Origin: CAIKZJ01 sp964626015
Lineage (GTDB): Bacteria > Bacteroidota > Ignavibacteria > Tepidaquicellales > Tepidaquicellaceae
Direction of reading: 5' to 3'
Assembly: GCA_964626015.1 (NCBI GenBank)
Contig: CAZVCC010000004.1
Coordinates: 45,489 to 109,488 of the forward strand
Length of the DNA: 64,000 bases
The position numbers and the translations under genes are program-made. Position 1 is the stretch's first letter; every line of letters begins with the position of its first letter. Shown piece after piece: positions 8,422 through 18,428 of this stretch. The notes under the pieces are model-generated. The model saw nothing but the letters and a program-made list of their open reading frames with translations. It searched no databases and was not told where the DNA came from.

Positions 8422-9051
8422 AGCTTTTAAAAATTCTCTTTGCTTGTCAGTCAATATATCTTCTGCGGTTTCTATTATAACTGGGATACTTTCTTCCAAA
8501 GGATTGCAATAATTTATTGCTGCGTTTTCATCTGAATTTAGAAATTCAAATCCCTCATCTTTGCTAAGAACAACAGGCATCCTGTTGTGAATTTTCACAA
8601 TTTTGGAATTCGGAGTAGTTGTTATCATCGAAGCAAAAACTCTATCGTCAAAAGTAACATATATACCTGCTAAGAAAAACAGCGGCAAGCTTTCAAATGA
8701 AATCTTCTGAGGAATTTTCAACTTACCGAAACTTTGCCATTCATAAAATGCAGTTGCCGGAATTATGCACCTGTTATTCTTGAATAGCTTTTTCCAATAA
8801 GGTTTTTCAGAAATAGTTTCTATCCGTGAGTTGAATATAAGCGGTGTTTTATCACCCGGAAACTTTATTCCCCACGTAAAACACTTAAGCTCGTATTGCT
8901 TGTCATTTTTCTGAATAACAAGAATATCATCGCTTGGTGCAATGCTAATCTGTTTTATATTCTTCGGAGCAAGATTCAACATCAGGAAGTCTTTTTCAAA
9001 CTTCTTAAAAATCGATTCTCCCGTTTCCTTATTCTCAAATCTCGAACACAT
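8416..9051 (-). CDS. SRAP/YedK (HMCES) family DNA-protein crosslink protein
   Basis: A 211-aa protein of the SOS-response-associated peptidase family. These proteins bond covalently to abasic sites in single-stranded DNA and protect them. The active residues are all visible: Cys2 directly after the start Met, N74/R76/E78 in FNSRIET, E104 in AFYEWQS, and H155 in HNRMPV. The Cys2 requirement fixes the start at the ATG 9049-9051. It is a single gene facing the BNR paralogues, with no clear partner nearby. No LexA-type site was identified upstream. Confidence 0.92.
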   Translation of the reverse strand: MCSRFENKETGESIFKKFEKDFLMLNLAPKNIKQISIAPSDDILVIQKNDKQYELKCFTWGIKFPGDKTPLIFNSRIETISEKPYWKKLFKNNRCIIPATAFYEWQSFGKLKIPQKISFESLPLFFLAGIYVTFDDRVFASMITTTPNSKIVKIHNRMPVVLSKDEGFEFLNSDENAAINYCNPLEESIPVIIETAEDILTDKQREFLKAK

Positions 9052-9208
9052 ATTTTATTTTTAATAAAGTTATACATTTTGGATTAATATTACAATATTT
9101 AGTTTCGGATAATTCTTTCAATAGAATAGAGGTTTTAATTTACGTATATTTGCTCTTTTCATGCTATTTCTAACGAGATAAAAGATAGCTATTAAATAAT
9201 AAATCATA

Positions 9209-10924
9209 ATGAGATTTTCAAAGTTTTTCATACCGACTCAAAAAGAAGATCCGGCTGATGCAATGGTTGCTTCGCATAAACTTTCAATAAGGGCAGGACT
9301 TTTTCGTTTGCTTACTTCAGGAGTCTATTCTGTACTGCCGCTTGGACTCATCGTAAAGAACAAGGTTGAGAAAATAATACGTGAAGAAATGAATGAGATT
9401 GGAGGAAACGAATTCCTTCTACCTGCACTTTCACCTAATGAACTATGGAACGAGACTGGAAGGCTCGATGATTTCGGGGATATAATATTCAGGATAAAGA
9501 ACAGGGATCTTGTTCTTGCCCCAACACATGAAGAAGTGTTTACTTCGATATCACGAAATTATATAACTTCTTACAAGCAGCTCCCGCAGATGTGGTACCA
9601 GATTCAGACTAAATTCAGAAATGAATCTCGTCCAAAGTCAGGAGTGCTAAGAGGCAGGCAGTTTACTATGAAGGATGCCTATTCTTTCGACGCTACCTGG
9701 GAAGGACTTGATGCATCTTACGATCTGCAGGATAAAGCATACAGGAATATTTTCACGAGATGCGGACTAAAGTTCTTTGCGGTTTCAGCATCAAGCGGTG
9801 CGATGGGTGGAACTAAGTCTGAAGAGTTTATGGTAGAATCTGATGCAGGAGAGGATATCGTAGTTGTAAGTGAAGACGGAAAGTACTCATCAAACCTTGA
9901 AGTAGCCGTCTCGTATGTTGATACTGTTTTAAGAAAAAACACAAACCTCTCTTTCGAAGAATTCCATACACCAGACATTAAATCAATCGAAGAACTTGCG
10001 GGATTTCTTAATATTACTGATAAGTCACGTTTAGCTAAGTCGAGAGTCTTTGTTATACCGGCAAAGTCAGAAACTGAAAAAGATAAATATCTCCTTGCAC
10101 TTGTGTGCGGTGATGATGAAGTAAATGAAACAAAGCTGCTGTCCTTGTACGGTGCAAATCTTAGACCCGGACATCCAGAAGAACTGATGGAAATAACAGG
10201 AGCGGACGCGGGTTCAATCGGTCCGATAGGGTTAAAAGGAAAAATGGAAATAGTCGCTGACCTTAGGCTGCAGGATGCTGATGAACTCGTAAGCGGTGCT
10301 AACAAGAATGATTATCACATAAAGAATATTGACCTGAAGCGTGATGTTGAGGGAATAAAATATCATGATTTACGTACAGTGAAAGAAGGCGAACTAAGTA
10401 TTGACAAGTCAAGCAAGCTACGCGTTACAAAAGCTATAGAGGTCGGGCATATTTTTAAACTTGGTACAAAGTATTCAGAATCACTTGGAGCAAAATTTCT
10501 GGATAAGGATGGAAAAGAAAATCCGATTATTATGGGAAGCTACGGAATCGGAGTTGAGAGAATAATAGCTTCTCACATAGAGCAGAACCATGATGAATAC
10601 GGTATTGTATGGAACGGTGAGATTGCACCTTTTAAAGTAATACTTATTAATATTACTACACAAAGCAAAGAAATTACAGACTATTGTGACTCCTTATACA
10701 AAGAACTAATTGAGAAAAATGTTGAAGTTCTTTATGACGATAGGGATGATCTGAGACCTGGATTTAAGTTTAAAGATGCAGACCTGATTGGTATTCCTTA
10801 TCATATTATAGTTGGTGAAAAGAATTTTAAAAATGGGAATATAGAATTTAAAGTGAGAAAAACCGGTGAAAGATGTATCATTGCAAAAGATGACTTAATA
10901 ACAAAACTCAATGCTTTTATTTAA
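9209..10924 (+). CDS. proS: Prolyl-tRNA synthetase (bacterial type)
   Basis: A 571-aa class II synthetase that attaches proline to tRNA-Pro in the cytoplasm. Visible parts: the N-terminal catalytic region with TPTHEE-like APTHEE (about 104-109), motif 2 FRNESRPKSGVLRGRQFTMK (about 137-155), an inserted YbaK-like editing domain (about 225-390) that removes mischarged alanine, motif 3 around GSYGIGVERI (about 441-450), and a C-terminal anticodon-binding domain. Length and domain order are normal for the bacterial type. It shares its stop with the next start (TAATG), so maf is translationally coupled. Confidence 0.97.
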   Translation: MRFSKFFIPTQKEDPADAMVASHKLSIRAGLFRLLTSGVYSVLPLGLIVKNKVEKIIREEMNEIGGNEFLLPALSPNELWNETGRLDDFGDIIFRIKNRDLVLAPTHEEVFTSISRNYITSYKQLPQMWYQIQTKFRNESRPKSGVLRGRQFTMKDAYSFDATWEGLDASYDLQDKAYRNIFTRCGLKFFAVSASSGAMGGTKSEEFMVESDAGEDIVVVSEDGKYSSNLEVAVSYVDTVLRKNTNLSFEEFHTPDIKSIEELAGFLNITDKSRLAKSRVFVIPAKSETEKDKYLLALVCGDDEVNETKLLSLYGANLRPGHPEELMEITGADAGSIGPIGLKGKMEIVADLRLQDADELVSGANKNDYHIKNIDLKRDVEGIKYHDLRTVKEGELSIDKSSKLRVTKAIEVGHIFKLGTKYSESLGAKFLDKDGKENPIIMGSYGIGVERIIASHIEQNHDEYGIVWNGEIAPFKVILINITTQSKEITDYCDSLYKELIEKNVEVLYDDRDDLRPGFKFKDADLIGIPYHIIVGEKNFKNGNIEFKVRKTGERCIIAKDDLITKLNAFI

Positions 10925-11502
10925 TGCTCGATAAAGTACTTTCAGCTAAATATATACTTGCATCAAAATCTCCTCGAAGAAGACATCTCTTGAAGCAGTT
11001 AGGTTTTGATTTTCAGGTTGTTGAATCAAACGCTAAGGAAGTCTCAGGTAAGATACCTCATATATCAGTTAGAACAAATGCCCAGAGGAAATCCCGGACT
11101 GTTGCACATAATCACAAAGATAGAATTATTATCAGTGCAGACACAGTAGTGTATCTCAATAAAAGAATTCTAAACAAACCCCGAAACCTAAAAGAAGCAG
11201 CTAAGTACCTGAAGATGCTTAGCGGAAAGAAGCATATAGTATATACGGGTGTGAATGTTGTTAATAATATTACCGGTAAAGAGAAGTACGGGCATGAGAA
11301 AACGACAGTAGAATTCAGGAAACTAACAGATGAGGAAATAAATTACTACGTAAACAAATTCAAGCCGCTTGATAAAGCAGGTGCTTACGGAATACAGGAC
11401 GATTTTGGATGCCTCTTCATTGCAAAGATAACAGGGGATTATTATAATGTTGTAGGTCTACCGCTTGTAAAACTGTATAATCTTATTCAAGCAACTTTTT
11501 AA
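10924..11502 (+). CDS. maf: Maf-family nucleotide pyrophosphatase
   Basis: A 192-aa protein with the Maf signature ASKSPRRRHLL (13-23), the ISADTVV catalytic region (about 69-75), HIVYTGV, and KAGAYGIQDD near the C-terminus. Maf enzymes hydrolyse modified or canonical nucleoside triphosphates (often dTTP/UTP) and are linked to housecleaning and septum control. The ATG overlaps the proS stop by 1 nt and the next gene begins directly after this stop, so proS-maf-ybhN-like form one transcription unit. Substrate subtype cannot be decided by eye. Confidence 0.92.
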   Translation: MLDKVLSAKYILASKSPRRRHLLKQLGFDFQVVESNAKEVSGKIPHISVRTNAQRKSRTVAHNHKDRIIISADTVVYLNKRILNKPRNLKEAAKYLKMLSGKKHIVYTGVNVVNNITGKEKYGHEKTTVEFRKLTDEEINYYVNKFKPLDKAGAYGIQDDFGCLFIAKITGDYYNVVGLPLVKLYNLIQATF

Positions 11503-12471
11503 ATGTTTAAAAAGTATAAGAGGAAAATATTATTATCTGTTTCACTCGGTGCGATTATTTTTCTCGCCTTCAGTATATATGCAGACTTCGGAAACCTTAT
11601 GATAGCCTTCTCAAAGTTTTCATGGATTTGGTTTCCTGTGGTACTTGCACTTTCATTCGGGAATTATCTCGTTCGATTTGCAAAATGGCAGTATTATCTT
11701 CATATTTTGAACATTAAACTCAAACCATCAAAATCCTTTCTGATATTTATAGGTTCATTTATTATGAGTGTTACACCCGGAAAGATGGGCGAAGTCCTAA
11801 AATCTTTTTTGCTTAAGGAGGAAACAAATACACCTGTTAGCGTATCAGCACCGATAATACTCGCTGAAAGAATAACCGATTTTCTTTCTATAGTTATGTT
11901 ATGCTCCATAGGTGCAGTGGTATTTGGATACGGAATTGAAATTATATTAGCAACAGGTATCGGGTTTATTCTCCTTACACTTATTTTAAGCTCTAAAAAT
12001 TTATCTCATAAGATTATAAACTTTTTGACAAGAATTAAGTATACAGCAAAGCATACAGATAAGATTTATTCGGCTTATGATAGCATTTATGAACTAGTTA
12101 AAATAAAACCTTTAGTATTAATGGTAATTGCTAGTACAGTAGCATGGTTTCTGGAATGCTTAGGGTTTTACACAGTTCTAAAAGTCTTTTCAAGTGTTTC
12201 AAATATTGATGTTAGCTTACTTTCTGCTACCTTTATATATGGGTTCTCAACATTAGTAGGTGCTATTGCAATGCTTCCGGGTGGATTAGGAGCAACAGAA
12301 GCTTCTCTAACAGGGTTGCTACTTCTTCTGAAAATTCCAAAAGATATCTCGGTAGCTTCCACTATTATTATTAGGGTTGCTACTTTATGGTTTGCAGTTA
12401 TACTTGGAGTTTTTGCCATACAGATACTTAACCGAAAAGCAAAAATTGATTTTGAGAGATTAGACAGGTGA
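11503..12471 (+). CDS. YbhN/AglD-type flippase-like membrane protein
   Basis: A 322-aa integral membrane protein with about eight hydrophobic segments. The conserved patch MLPGGLGATEASLTGLL (about 260-277) and FIMSVTPGKMGEVLKSF (about 85-101) mark the UPF0104 / lysylphosphatidylglycerol-synthase transmembrane family. Relatives act in lipid or lipid-linked sugar translocation. It starts directly at the maf stop. With a polysaccharide locus close downstream, a role in moving a lipid-linked intermediate is plausible but inferred. Confidence 0.8.
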   Translation: MFKKYKRKILLSVSLGAIIFLAFSIYADFGNLMIAFSKFSWIWFPVVLALSFGNYLVRFAKWQYYLHILNIKLKPSKSFLIFIGSFIMSVTPGKMGEVLKSFLLKEETNTPVSVSAPIILAERITDFLSIVMLCSIGAVVFGYGIEIILATGIGFILLTLILSSKNLSHKIINFLTRIKYTAKHTDKIYSAYDSIYELVKIKPLVLMVIASTVAWFLECLGFYTVLKVFSSVSNIDVSLLSATFIYGFSTLVGAIAMLPGGLGATEASLTGLLLLLKIPKDISVASTIIIRVATLWFAVILGVFAIQILNRKAKIDFERLDR

Positions 12472-12543
12472 AAGTAAAATCGAAATGGATCAATTAAAAA
12501 TTTATTATATTAATTGTTTTTAACCAAAATTAAAAAATAGAAT

Positions 12544-13461
12544 TTGAAAGTATTTACTAAACGCTTAATTCAAAACATTCTATCGAGAATTCCTTTAGGT
12601 GAAAGAATAAACCTTTGGATGCAAATGAATGTTACAAAGGGACTTCCTGTAAACGATGAAGGTCTTGAGTCGAAAATCGAAGCTGCTAAAATTCATATCT
12701 CGAACTACTTATCTTACAACAAAGATAAAAACACTGACTTATCAAAAATATCTTCTTTCGAATTCGGGGCAGGATATGATCTCATAGTACCACTAATATT
12801 TAGTTTTATGAAAATTAAGAAAATATACTGTGTAGACATAAAGTATAAAATATCTGCATTTCTTATAAATGATATCATTGAAAGATTAAAGATAAACAGT
12901 GAATTCATGTACCTTATTAGTGAATCAAAATTGAATTCGGAAATTACTCCATCAAATTTAACAAAAATACTGGAAGAAAAATATAACATATTTTATAAAG
13001 CCCCAATGGATGCTGCTTCTACAAATCTTCCAGATGAATCTATTGATCTTATAGTCTCAAACGCAACCCTTGAACACATACCCAAAGATTCAATAAAGGA
13101 AATATTAAAAGAATCATACCGGATTTTAAAACCAACCGGGATTTTATCCCATGCAATAGATTACAAAGACCATTGGGCATATATTGACAGTAATTTATCA
13201 TATTTTGATTTTTTACAGTATAGTGAAAAGAGTTGGAAATTTAAAAACCCAGACTTAAATTATCAGAACAGATTAAGACATAGTGACTATAAAGAACTTT
13301 TTTTATCAGCAGGTTTTATTATACAACATGAAGAACCAAATTATCCTTCTGAAAAAGACATTGAAGGATTGAGAAATCTAAAACTAAATGAAGTGTTCCG
13401 GTCTAAATATTCTTTTGAAGAATTATCAATTCTAAGTAGCTTTTTTGTTCTCACTAAATAG
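12544..13461 (+). CDS. SAM-dependent class I methyltransferase
   Basis: A 305-aa protein with a glycine motif FEFGAGYDL (about 72-80), an acidic CVDIKY strand end, and the post-motif SNATLEHIPKDS, typical of Methyltransf_11-type enzymes. Substrate unknown. Position before the polysaccharide locus suggests a sugar or lipid, but this is inference. The start is TTG 12544; the next in-frame Met (LWMQM) would remove about 26 residues. No clear Shine-Dalgarno is present. AT-rich flanks on both sides suggest an independent unit. Confidence 0.8.
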   Translation: MKVFTKRLIQNILSRIPLGERINLWMQMNVTKGLPVNDEGLESKIEAAKIHISNYLSYNKDKNTDLSKISSFEFGAGYDLIVPLIFSFMKIKKIYCVDIKYKISAFLINDIIERLKINSEFMYLISESKLNSEITPSNLTKILEEKYNIFYKAPMDAASTNLPDESIDLIVSNATLEHIPKDSIKEILKESYRILKPTGILSHAIDYKDHWAYIDSNLSYFDFLQYSEKSWKFKNPDLNYQNRLRHSDYKELFLSAGFIIQHEEPNYPSEKDIEGLRNLKLNEVFRSKYSFEELSILSSFFVLTK

Positions 13462-13683
13462 AATAAGATATAAATATTGCCTCAATAGCCTATAAATTTA
13501 TTCTTCAAATTTTATACAAATGTAATTATTTAATATAGCAACAACTGATTTTTATAATTTCTTATATTAAGTTAAAATTTAAAGTATCATTTTTGTATGT
13601 ATTTGTATTGAAACTTAGTACTCTTATTAACTTGAAGTAAAAAATTATAAAAACTATATTTAATATTGTAAAAAACTACAATT

Positions 13684-14085
13684 TTGGACAGAAAAATAAG
13701 AATTTTAATAGGAAAAGTAGGTTTAGATGGACATGATAGAGGTGCGAAAGTAATTGCTGCAGCTTTTCGAGACGCAGGATTTGAGGTTATTTATGCCGGT
13801 CTCAGGCAGACTCCGGAATCAATGGTTGAGGCAGCACTACAAGAAGACGTTGATGCCATAGGAATCAGTATTTTAAGCGGAGCTCATATGACCATTTTCC
13901 CAAGAATCAAGAAATTAATGGATGAAAAGGGTGTAAGCGACATTCTTCTTTTCGGAGGTGGTATTATTCCTCAGAATGATATTGATGAACTGTACAATAT
14001 GGGTATCGGAAAACTATTCACGCCAGGAGCTACAACAACAGAAACAGTTGAATATGTTAAAAACTGGGTAAAAGAAAACAGATAA
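13684..14085 (+). CDS. Stand-alone cobalamin-binding subunit of an acyl-CoA mutase
   Basis: A 133-aa protein consisting only of a B12-binding Rossmann domain: DGHDRG (15-20) with the cobalt-ligating His17, SILSGAH (62-68) and GGGI (91-94). This is the small subunit form found in methylmalonyl-CoA or related mutases made of two chains. The large catalytic chain is not in this window. The gene starts at TTG 13684 and lies 13 bp before the phosphohexomutase gene. A methylmalonyl/propionyl-CoA-type carboxyltransferase is encoded at 36561-38108, which fits a propionate/methylmalonyl-CoA route. The precise acyl substrate is unknown. Confidence 0.88.
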   Translation: MDRKIRILIGKVGLDGHDRGAKVIAAAFRDAGFEVIYAGLRQTPESMVEAALQEDVDAIGISILSGAHMTIFPRIKKLMDEKGVSDILLFGGGIIPQNDIDELYNMGIGKLFTPGATTTETVEYVKNWVKENR

Positions 14086-14098
14086 ATATAATCATTAA

Positions 14099-15502
14099 AT
14101 GGAACCTGTAAAATTTGGAACAGACGGATGGAGAGCCGTTATTGGTGATACTTATACATTTGAAAATGTAAGAAGAGTTTCTCTTGCAACAGCAAGAACA
14201 TTCAAGAACCATACCTATATTAAGAATGGTATTGTAATCGGATATGATACACGATTTCTGGGAAAAGAATTTGCACACGCTGCAGCTGAAATATTCGGTA
14301 GTGAGGGTATAAAAGTAATGATAACTGATTCATTCGTTACGACACCGACTGTATCACTGCTGTCAAGGGATTTTAATCTTGCTTACGGTGTGATGATTAC
14401 TGCTTCTCATAACCCGTTTAAGTACAATGGATTTAAGCTTAAAGATTCATTTGGCGGTTCAATGAACCCCGACGAACTTGTGAAAGTTGAAGCAGAGCTT
14501 AAGAATATAAAAACTGTTGAGGGATATAAAAGTTTTAATGAATTGCTGAAAGACGGAACCGTAAAATACTTCGACGGCAGACATTATTACATTGATAATC
14601 TTAATAAAAAAATTGACATAAATACTATAAATAAAGCAAATATCAAAGTGCTTTATGAAGCCATGTATGGTGCGGGACAAAATACTATTAATGAATTGAT
14701 TGAGGTTGATCAGCTACATTCGGAAGTAAATCCTTTTTTCGAAGGGGGTGCTCCGGAGCCGGTAGAAAAAAACCTTTCTTTAGCTTGTCATACAACAAAA
14801 GAAGGCGGTTATGATATTTGTATCGTGACCGACGGAGATGCAGACAGGATAGCAATAATTGATGAGAACGGAGATTTCCTTGATGCACAAAAGACGTTTG
14901 CGTTGCTCCTAAAATATCTTCACAAAACCAGAGGACTTAACGGTATAGTTGTAAGAGGTTTTTCAGCATCTGAATTAATTAAGGAATACTGCGAAAAGTA
15001 TAATTTGGCTTTAGAAACTGTTCCTGTAGGGTTTAAGCATATTTCCAAACGCATGATTGAAGCTGATGTTTTAATTGGTGCCGAGGAAAGCGGAGGAATA
15101 GGAATAAAAGGTCATCTGCCAGAAAGGGATGGACTTTTTAATGGTTTATTGTACCTTGAAATGCTTGCACATACAGGGAAAAGTATATCTGAACTAAAAA
15201 CCGAACTCGACGATGAATTCGGAAAGTATTACTACAAAAGAATAGATGTGCATACTACAGAAGAATTGAAGAACATGACTCTTGAATCATGCAAAAAATT
15301 AAAATCAGGGGATATAATAGGAGGCAAGGAAATTATATTAATTGACCCTCTTGACGGTTACAAATGTTTCTTCGGTAATGGGTGGGTTATAATTCGTGCA
15401 TCAGGTACAGAACCTTTACTTAGATTCTATTGCGAGACAAAGGGCAACGATGAAACGATTGAAATATTGAACAAAACAATCAAAAACTTTAATTTACAAT
15501 AG
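14099..15502 (+). CDS. Phosphoglucomutase/phosphomannomutase family protein
   Basis: A 467-aa alpha-D-phosphohexomutase. The phosphoserine loop TASHNPFKYNGFK has the active Ser103. The metal loop DGDADRI lies near residue 246, the sugar-binding EESGG near 329, and the phosphate-binding RASGTEPLLRF near 440. Such enzymes interconvert hexose 6- and 1-phosphates and so feed nucleotide-sugar synthesis. Placement 4 nt before the polysaccharide export gene supports that role. Glucose, mannose or glucosamine specificity cannot be told from the motifs. Confidence 0.92.
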   Translation: MEPVKFGTDGWRAVIGDTYTFENVRRVSLATARTFKNHTYIKNGIVIGYDTRFLGKEFAHAAAEIFGSEGIKVMITDSFVTTPTVSLLSRDFNLAYGVMITASHNPFKYNGFKLKDSFGGSMNPDELVKVEAELKNIKTVEGYKSFNELLKDGTVKYFDGRHYYIDNLNKKIDINTINKANIKVLYEAMYGAGQNTINELIEVDQLHSEVNPFFEGGAPEPVEKNLSLACHTTKEGGYDICIVTDGDADRIAIIDENGDFLDAQKTFALLLKYLHKTRGLNGIVVRGFSASELIKEYCEKYNLALETVPVGFKHISKRMIEADVLIGAEESGGIGIKGHLPERDGLFNGLLYLEMLAHTGKSISELKTELDDEFGKYYYKRIDVHTTEELKNMTLESCKKLKSGDIIGGKEIILIDPLDGYKCFFGNGWVIIRASGTEPLLRFYCETKGNDETIEILNKTIKNFNLQ

Positions 15503-15506
15503 GTTA

Positions 15507-17237
15507 ATGACAAACAAGTTTTTCTTGAGCTTTTTTATGGTGTTTTTTTCTGCTAGCATTATTTTTTCACAGAATAATACAACAAATCAGCAGACAACTA
15601 TTCAGAACCAGCAGCAACAAATGCAGCAAATGGGTATGCAAACTAACAACAATTTGAGAATTAACTCGGATGCTTCGGATATTTTAGGTTCACTGAATCA
15701 ACAGCAAATACAGAGTTCTCAGTTTAAAACTGTTGTAGTTGATAAAGCAGTAGATCCGAATAAATACATGGTAGGCCCTAATGATGTTTTTTCACTTGGA
15801 ATATATGGCTATCTGAATCAGCAGATTCCTATAATCGTAAATGTTGAAGGGACTGTGTTGATACCGACTGTAGGGGAGGTCAAAGTTGACGGACTAACTT
15901 TAAGTGATGCAAAAAGAAAGGTAATAAATGCAGTAAAAAAGAGATATTATACTAGTGATATTAGCTTTACACTGGTAACTCCGAAGTCGTTTCTAGTAAC
16001 GGTTTCAAGTATAGTTCAAAAAAAGATTGAAGTAAATTCAATGAACAGAGTAAGTGACTTGATAACTTATGTTTATTACGATACAGTTAATGTGCAGCGA
16101 GCTCAATATGATTTTAGCAATAGGTCTGAATTCTTTTATCCTAGTATTTCTTTACGTAACATAGAAATAATTCACAAAGATGGCAGCATATCAAATGTTG
16201 ACCTTTATAGATATTTCTTTTCGAATGAAGATAAATACAATCCGTATTTACAGGAGGGAGATTTTGTCAAAGTACCATTAGGATTTCTGTATAAAAATTA
16301 TGTAACCATCAGTGGGGCTGTCCAACTTCCCGGGGTGTATGAGTATAACAAATCGGATGATCTTGAGGCTATTATCGGATTAGGTAGAGGCTTTGATTTT
16401 AAAGCCGCTACGGACAGCATTATTGTTTACAGGACAAACGTTGACACAAAAGAATTTGAAATATTCTATTTAGATTATGATAAGGATAAGAAATTCAAAA
16501 TTAGCGAATATGACAGACTTTTTGTTAAGTATAAAACTGATTATATCAGAAACTTTAGTGTTACAGTACTAGGTGAAGTAAACGTTCCTGGAGTTTATCC
16601 AATACTTGAAAAAAGTACTAGACTAAAGGATGTAATTGAGATTGCGGGAGGGATGAAGAAAACCGCTTATTTACCCTTAAGTATACTGTTCAGAAGATAT
16701 GATGAGGAATATAATGAAAAAGATACTTTTGAGGTCATGATTAATATGAGAGCAAACGACCTTATAGTTAATGAGAAAGATAAACTAAACTTTGAAAGGG
16801 ATGTACGATCAAGAAGAAACAGAGTTACAGTTGATTTTGAGAAACTTTACAATGAAAATGATACATCGCAGAATATAATACTTGAAGACAAAGATGTTGT
16901 TTATATTAATGACAACAAGAATGTCGTTTACGTTTACGGACAAGTGGGGAGTGAAGGATTTGTTCCTTTTAAAGAAGGAGCCGATTATGAGTATTATATT
17001 GAAAAAGCAGGGGGTTATTCGCTTGCAGCAGATGAAAGCAATACAAGGATTATTAAATTCAGCACAAGAGGCTGGTTTAAACCAGAAGATACAAAGGTAG
17101 GTTCAGGTGATTTTATTTATGTACCTAAAGAAACACCTGCAGAATTTAAAGAAAGTTTGACTATTGTCGCAACTATGATTGGTGTAGTTGCAAGTATTTT
17201 AACAACTTATTTGCTGATTGTACAGCAAAACAAATAG
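15507..17237 (+). CDS. Outer-membrane polysaccharide export protein (Wza-like, SLBB domains)
   Basis: A 576-aa protein with a signal peptide (1-21, ending IIFSQ), a Gln/Asn-rich linker (about 23-50), a Poly_export domain starting around YMVGPNDVFSLGIYGY, and several SLBB-type units (SGAVQLPGVYEY; LGEVNVPGVYPI; YGQVGSEGFVPF). A membrane helix lies at the C-terminus (about 550-570). It has no lipobox Cys. It should form or gate the export channel for the polymer made by the downstream genes. It opens the locus and is followed by the chain-length protein 27 nt later. Confidence 0.9.
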   Translation: MTNKFFLSFFMVFFSASIIFSQNNTTNQQTTIQNQQQQMQQMGMQTNNNLRINSDASDILGSLNQQQIQSSQFKTVVVDKAVDPNKYMVGPNDVFSLGIYGYLNQQIPIIVNVEGTVLIPTVGEVKVDGLTLSDAKRKVINAVKKRYYTSDISFTLVTPKSFLVTVSSIVQKKIEVNSMNRVSDLITYVYYDTVNVQRAQYDFSNRSEFFYPSISLRNIEIIHKDGSISNVDLYRYFFSNEDKYNPYLQEGDFVKVPLGFLYKNYVTISGAVQLPGVYEYNKSDDLEAIIGLGRGFDFKAATDSIIVYRTNVDTKEFEIFYLDYDKDKKFKISEYDRLFVKYKTDYIRNFSVTVLGEVNVPGVYPILEKSTRLKDVIEIAGGMKKTAYLPLSILFRRYDEEYNEKDTFEVMINMRANDLIVNEKDKLNFERDVRSRRNRVTVDFEKLYNENDTSQNIILEDKDVVYINDNKNVVYVYGQVGSEGFVPFKEGADYEYYIEKAGGYSLAADESNTRIIKFSTRGWFKPEDTKVGSGDFIYVPKETPAEFKESLTIVATMIGVVASILTTYLLIVQQNK

Positions 17238-17264
17238 TTAATATAACAAAAATTCCAAATTATA

Positions 17265-18416
17265 ATGTCAGAAAAAGCAGAAGAAAAAGGATCAGAGCTC
17301 AGCTTGGTAGATTACCTGAATATATTTTATGAATACAAAAAATTTATTTTTTGGTTTACTATTGGATTTACGATTTTAACAATTTTTATGGTGTTTTTTG
17401 TTATGGATCCAATCTTTTATTCATACGCAACCGTGAAGACAACAAGTAAATCAGGGGATATTTCAAGCTTAATCGGGGGAGCCGGATTAACGGGAATGGA
17501 TTTCGGAGAACTTGCGGGCGGTGGTTCTGTTTATAAAGAACTTGCGCTTTATGATAACATTTTAACAAGCAGACGTGCACTTGAAGAGTTGATTATTAAG
17601 TTTCATATTATTGAAGAAGAGAAGTTTAAATATATGTATGATGCTCTTAAATATGTAAGAGAAAATGTAATAGAGTTGAAGAAAGATAAGATTGCAGGTA
17701 CAATGGAGATTGGAGCATATGATAAAGATCCTAAAAAAGCAAAAGAAATCGTGGAATACTTAGTAAATACATTGAATAAGATTAATATTGAATTGAATGT
17801 GTTAAATGCTAAAAACAATAGGGAGTTTATTGAAACAAGATACAATCTCGCAAAAGAGGACTTAAAAAAATCAGAGGACAGTCTGAAAGAATTTCAGGAT
17901 ATTTATGGTGTGGCTCCTGATGCTCAAATAAAGGCAGCTTCGCAAATAGGCATTCAGTTAGAAGTTGAAATAAAGTCTGAAGAAGTCAAACTTGAAATTA
18001 TGAAAAAAATACTTGCGCCAGACCAGCCGGAAATAAAGCAACAAAACGAAAAAATCAGTTTGCTAAAAGCCCAGCTTAACAAAATGAGAAGTGAAAGTTC
18101 TACAGATGACCTCTTAACCTTAAAAGGTAAACCCGATGTTGCAATAAATTATCTGAGACTTGCGCGCAATATTGAAATACAAACAAAAATAGTTACGTTT
18201 CTTCTTCCGATGTACGAGCAAGCCAAAATTGAAGAGAACAGGGAAACCCCCTCCGTGATTGTCTTGGATTATCCATTCGAGCCCGACAAAAAAGTAAAAC
18301 CTAAAAGGTTAACTATAACTGTTGTCGTTTTTTTAATAGCGCTGCTTTCATCTGCTGGTATTTCAGTTATTTCGGAAAAATGGAAAATATACAGGGATTA
18401 TCTGAAGACCAAATAA
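17265..18416 (+). CDS. Wzz-type polysaccharide co-polymerase / chain-length protein
   Basis: A 383-aa inner-membrane protein. It has one helix near the N-terminus (about 28-48), a long helical periplasmic part (coiled-coil-rich at about 180-270), and a second helix (about 347-367) preceded by a proline-rich PFEPDKKVKPKR segment. This is the Wzz layout. It ends soon after the second helix, so it lacks the tyrosine-kinase domain of Wzc-type proteins. No separate kinase was seen in the locus. It probably sets chain length with the polymerase encoded next. Confidence 0.88.
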   Translation: MSEKAEEKGSELSLVDYLNIFYEYKKFIFWFTIGFTILTIFMVFFVMDPIFYSYATVKTTSKSGDISSLIGGAGLTGMDFGELAGGGSVYKELALYDNILTSRRALEELIIKFHIIEEEKFKYMYDALKYVRENVIELKKDKIAGTMEIGAYDKDPKKAKEIVEYLVNTLNKINIELNVLNAKNNREFIETRYNLAKEDLKKSEDSLKEFQDIYGVAPDAQIKAASQIGIQLEVEIKSEEVKLEIMKKILAPDQPEIKQQNEKISLLKAQLNKMRSESSTDDLLTLKGKPDVAINYLRLARNIEIQTKIVTFLLPMYEQAKIEENRETPSVIVLDYPFEPDKKVKPKRLTITVVVFLIALLSSAGISVISEKWKIYRDYLKTK

Positions 18417-18428
18417 TATGAAATAAAG

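Noticed and set aside
9115..9152. Bacteroidetes-type promoter (TATATTTG) before proS
   Set aside because: The -7-like box is present but no TTTG-type -33 element lies at the right spacing.
9718..10305. 195-aa open frame antisense to proS
   Set aside because: Serine-rich low-complexity translation typical of the reverse strand of a conserved gene; proS is certain.
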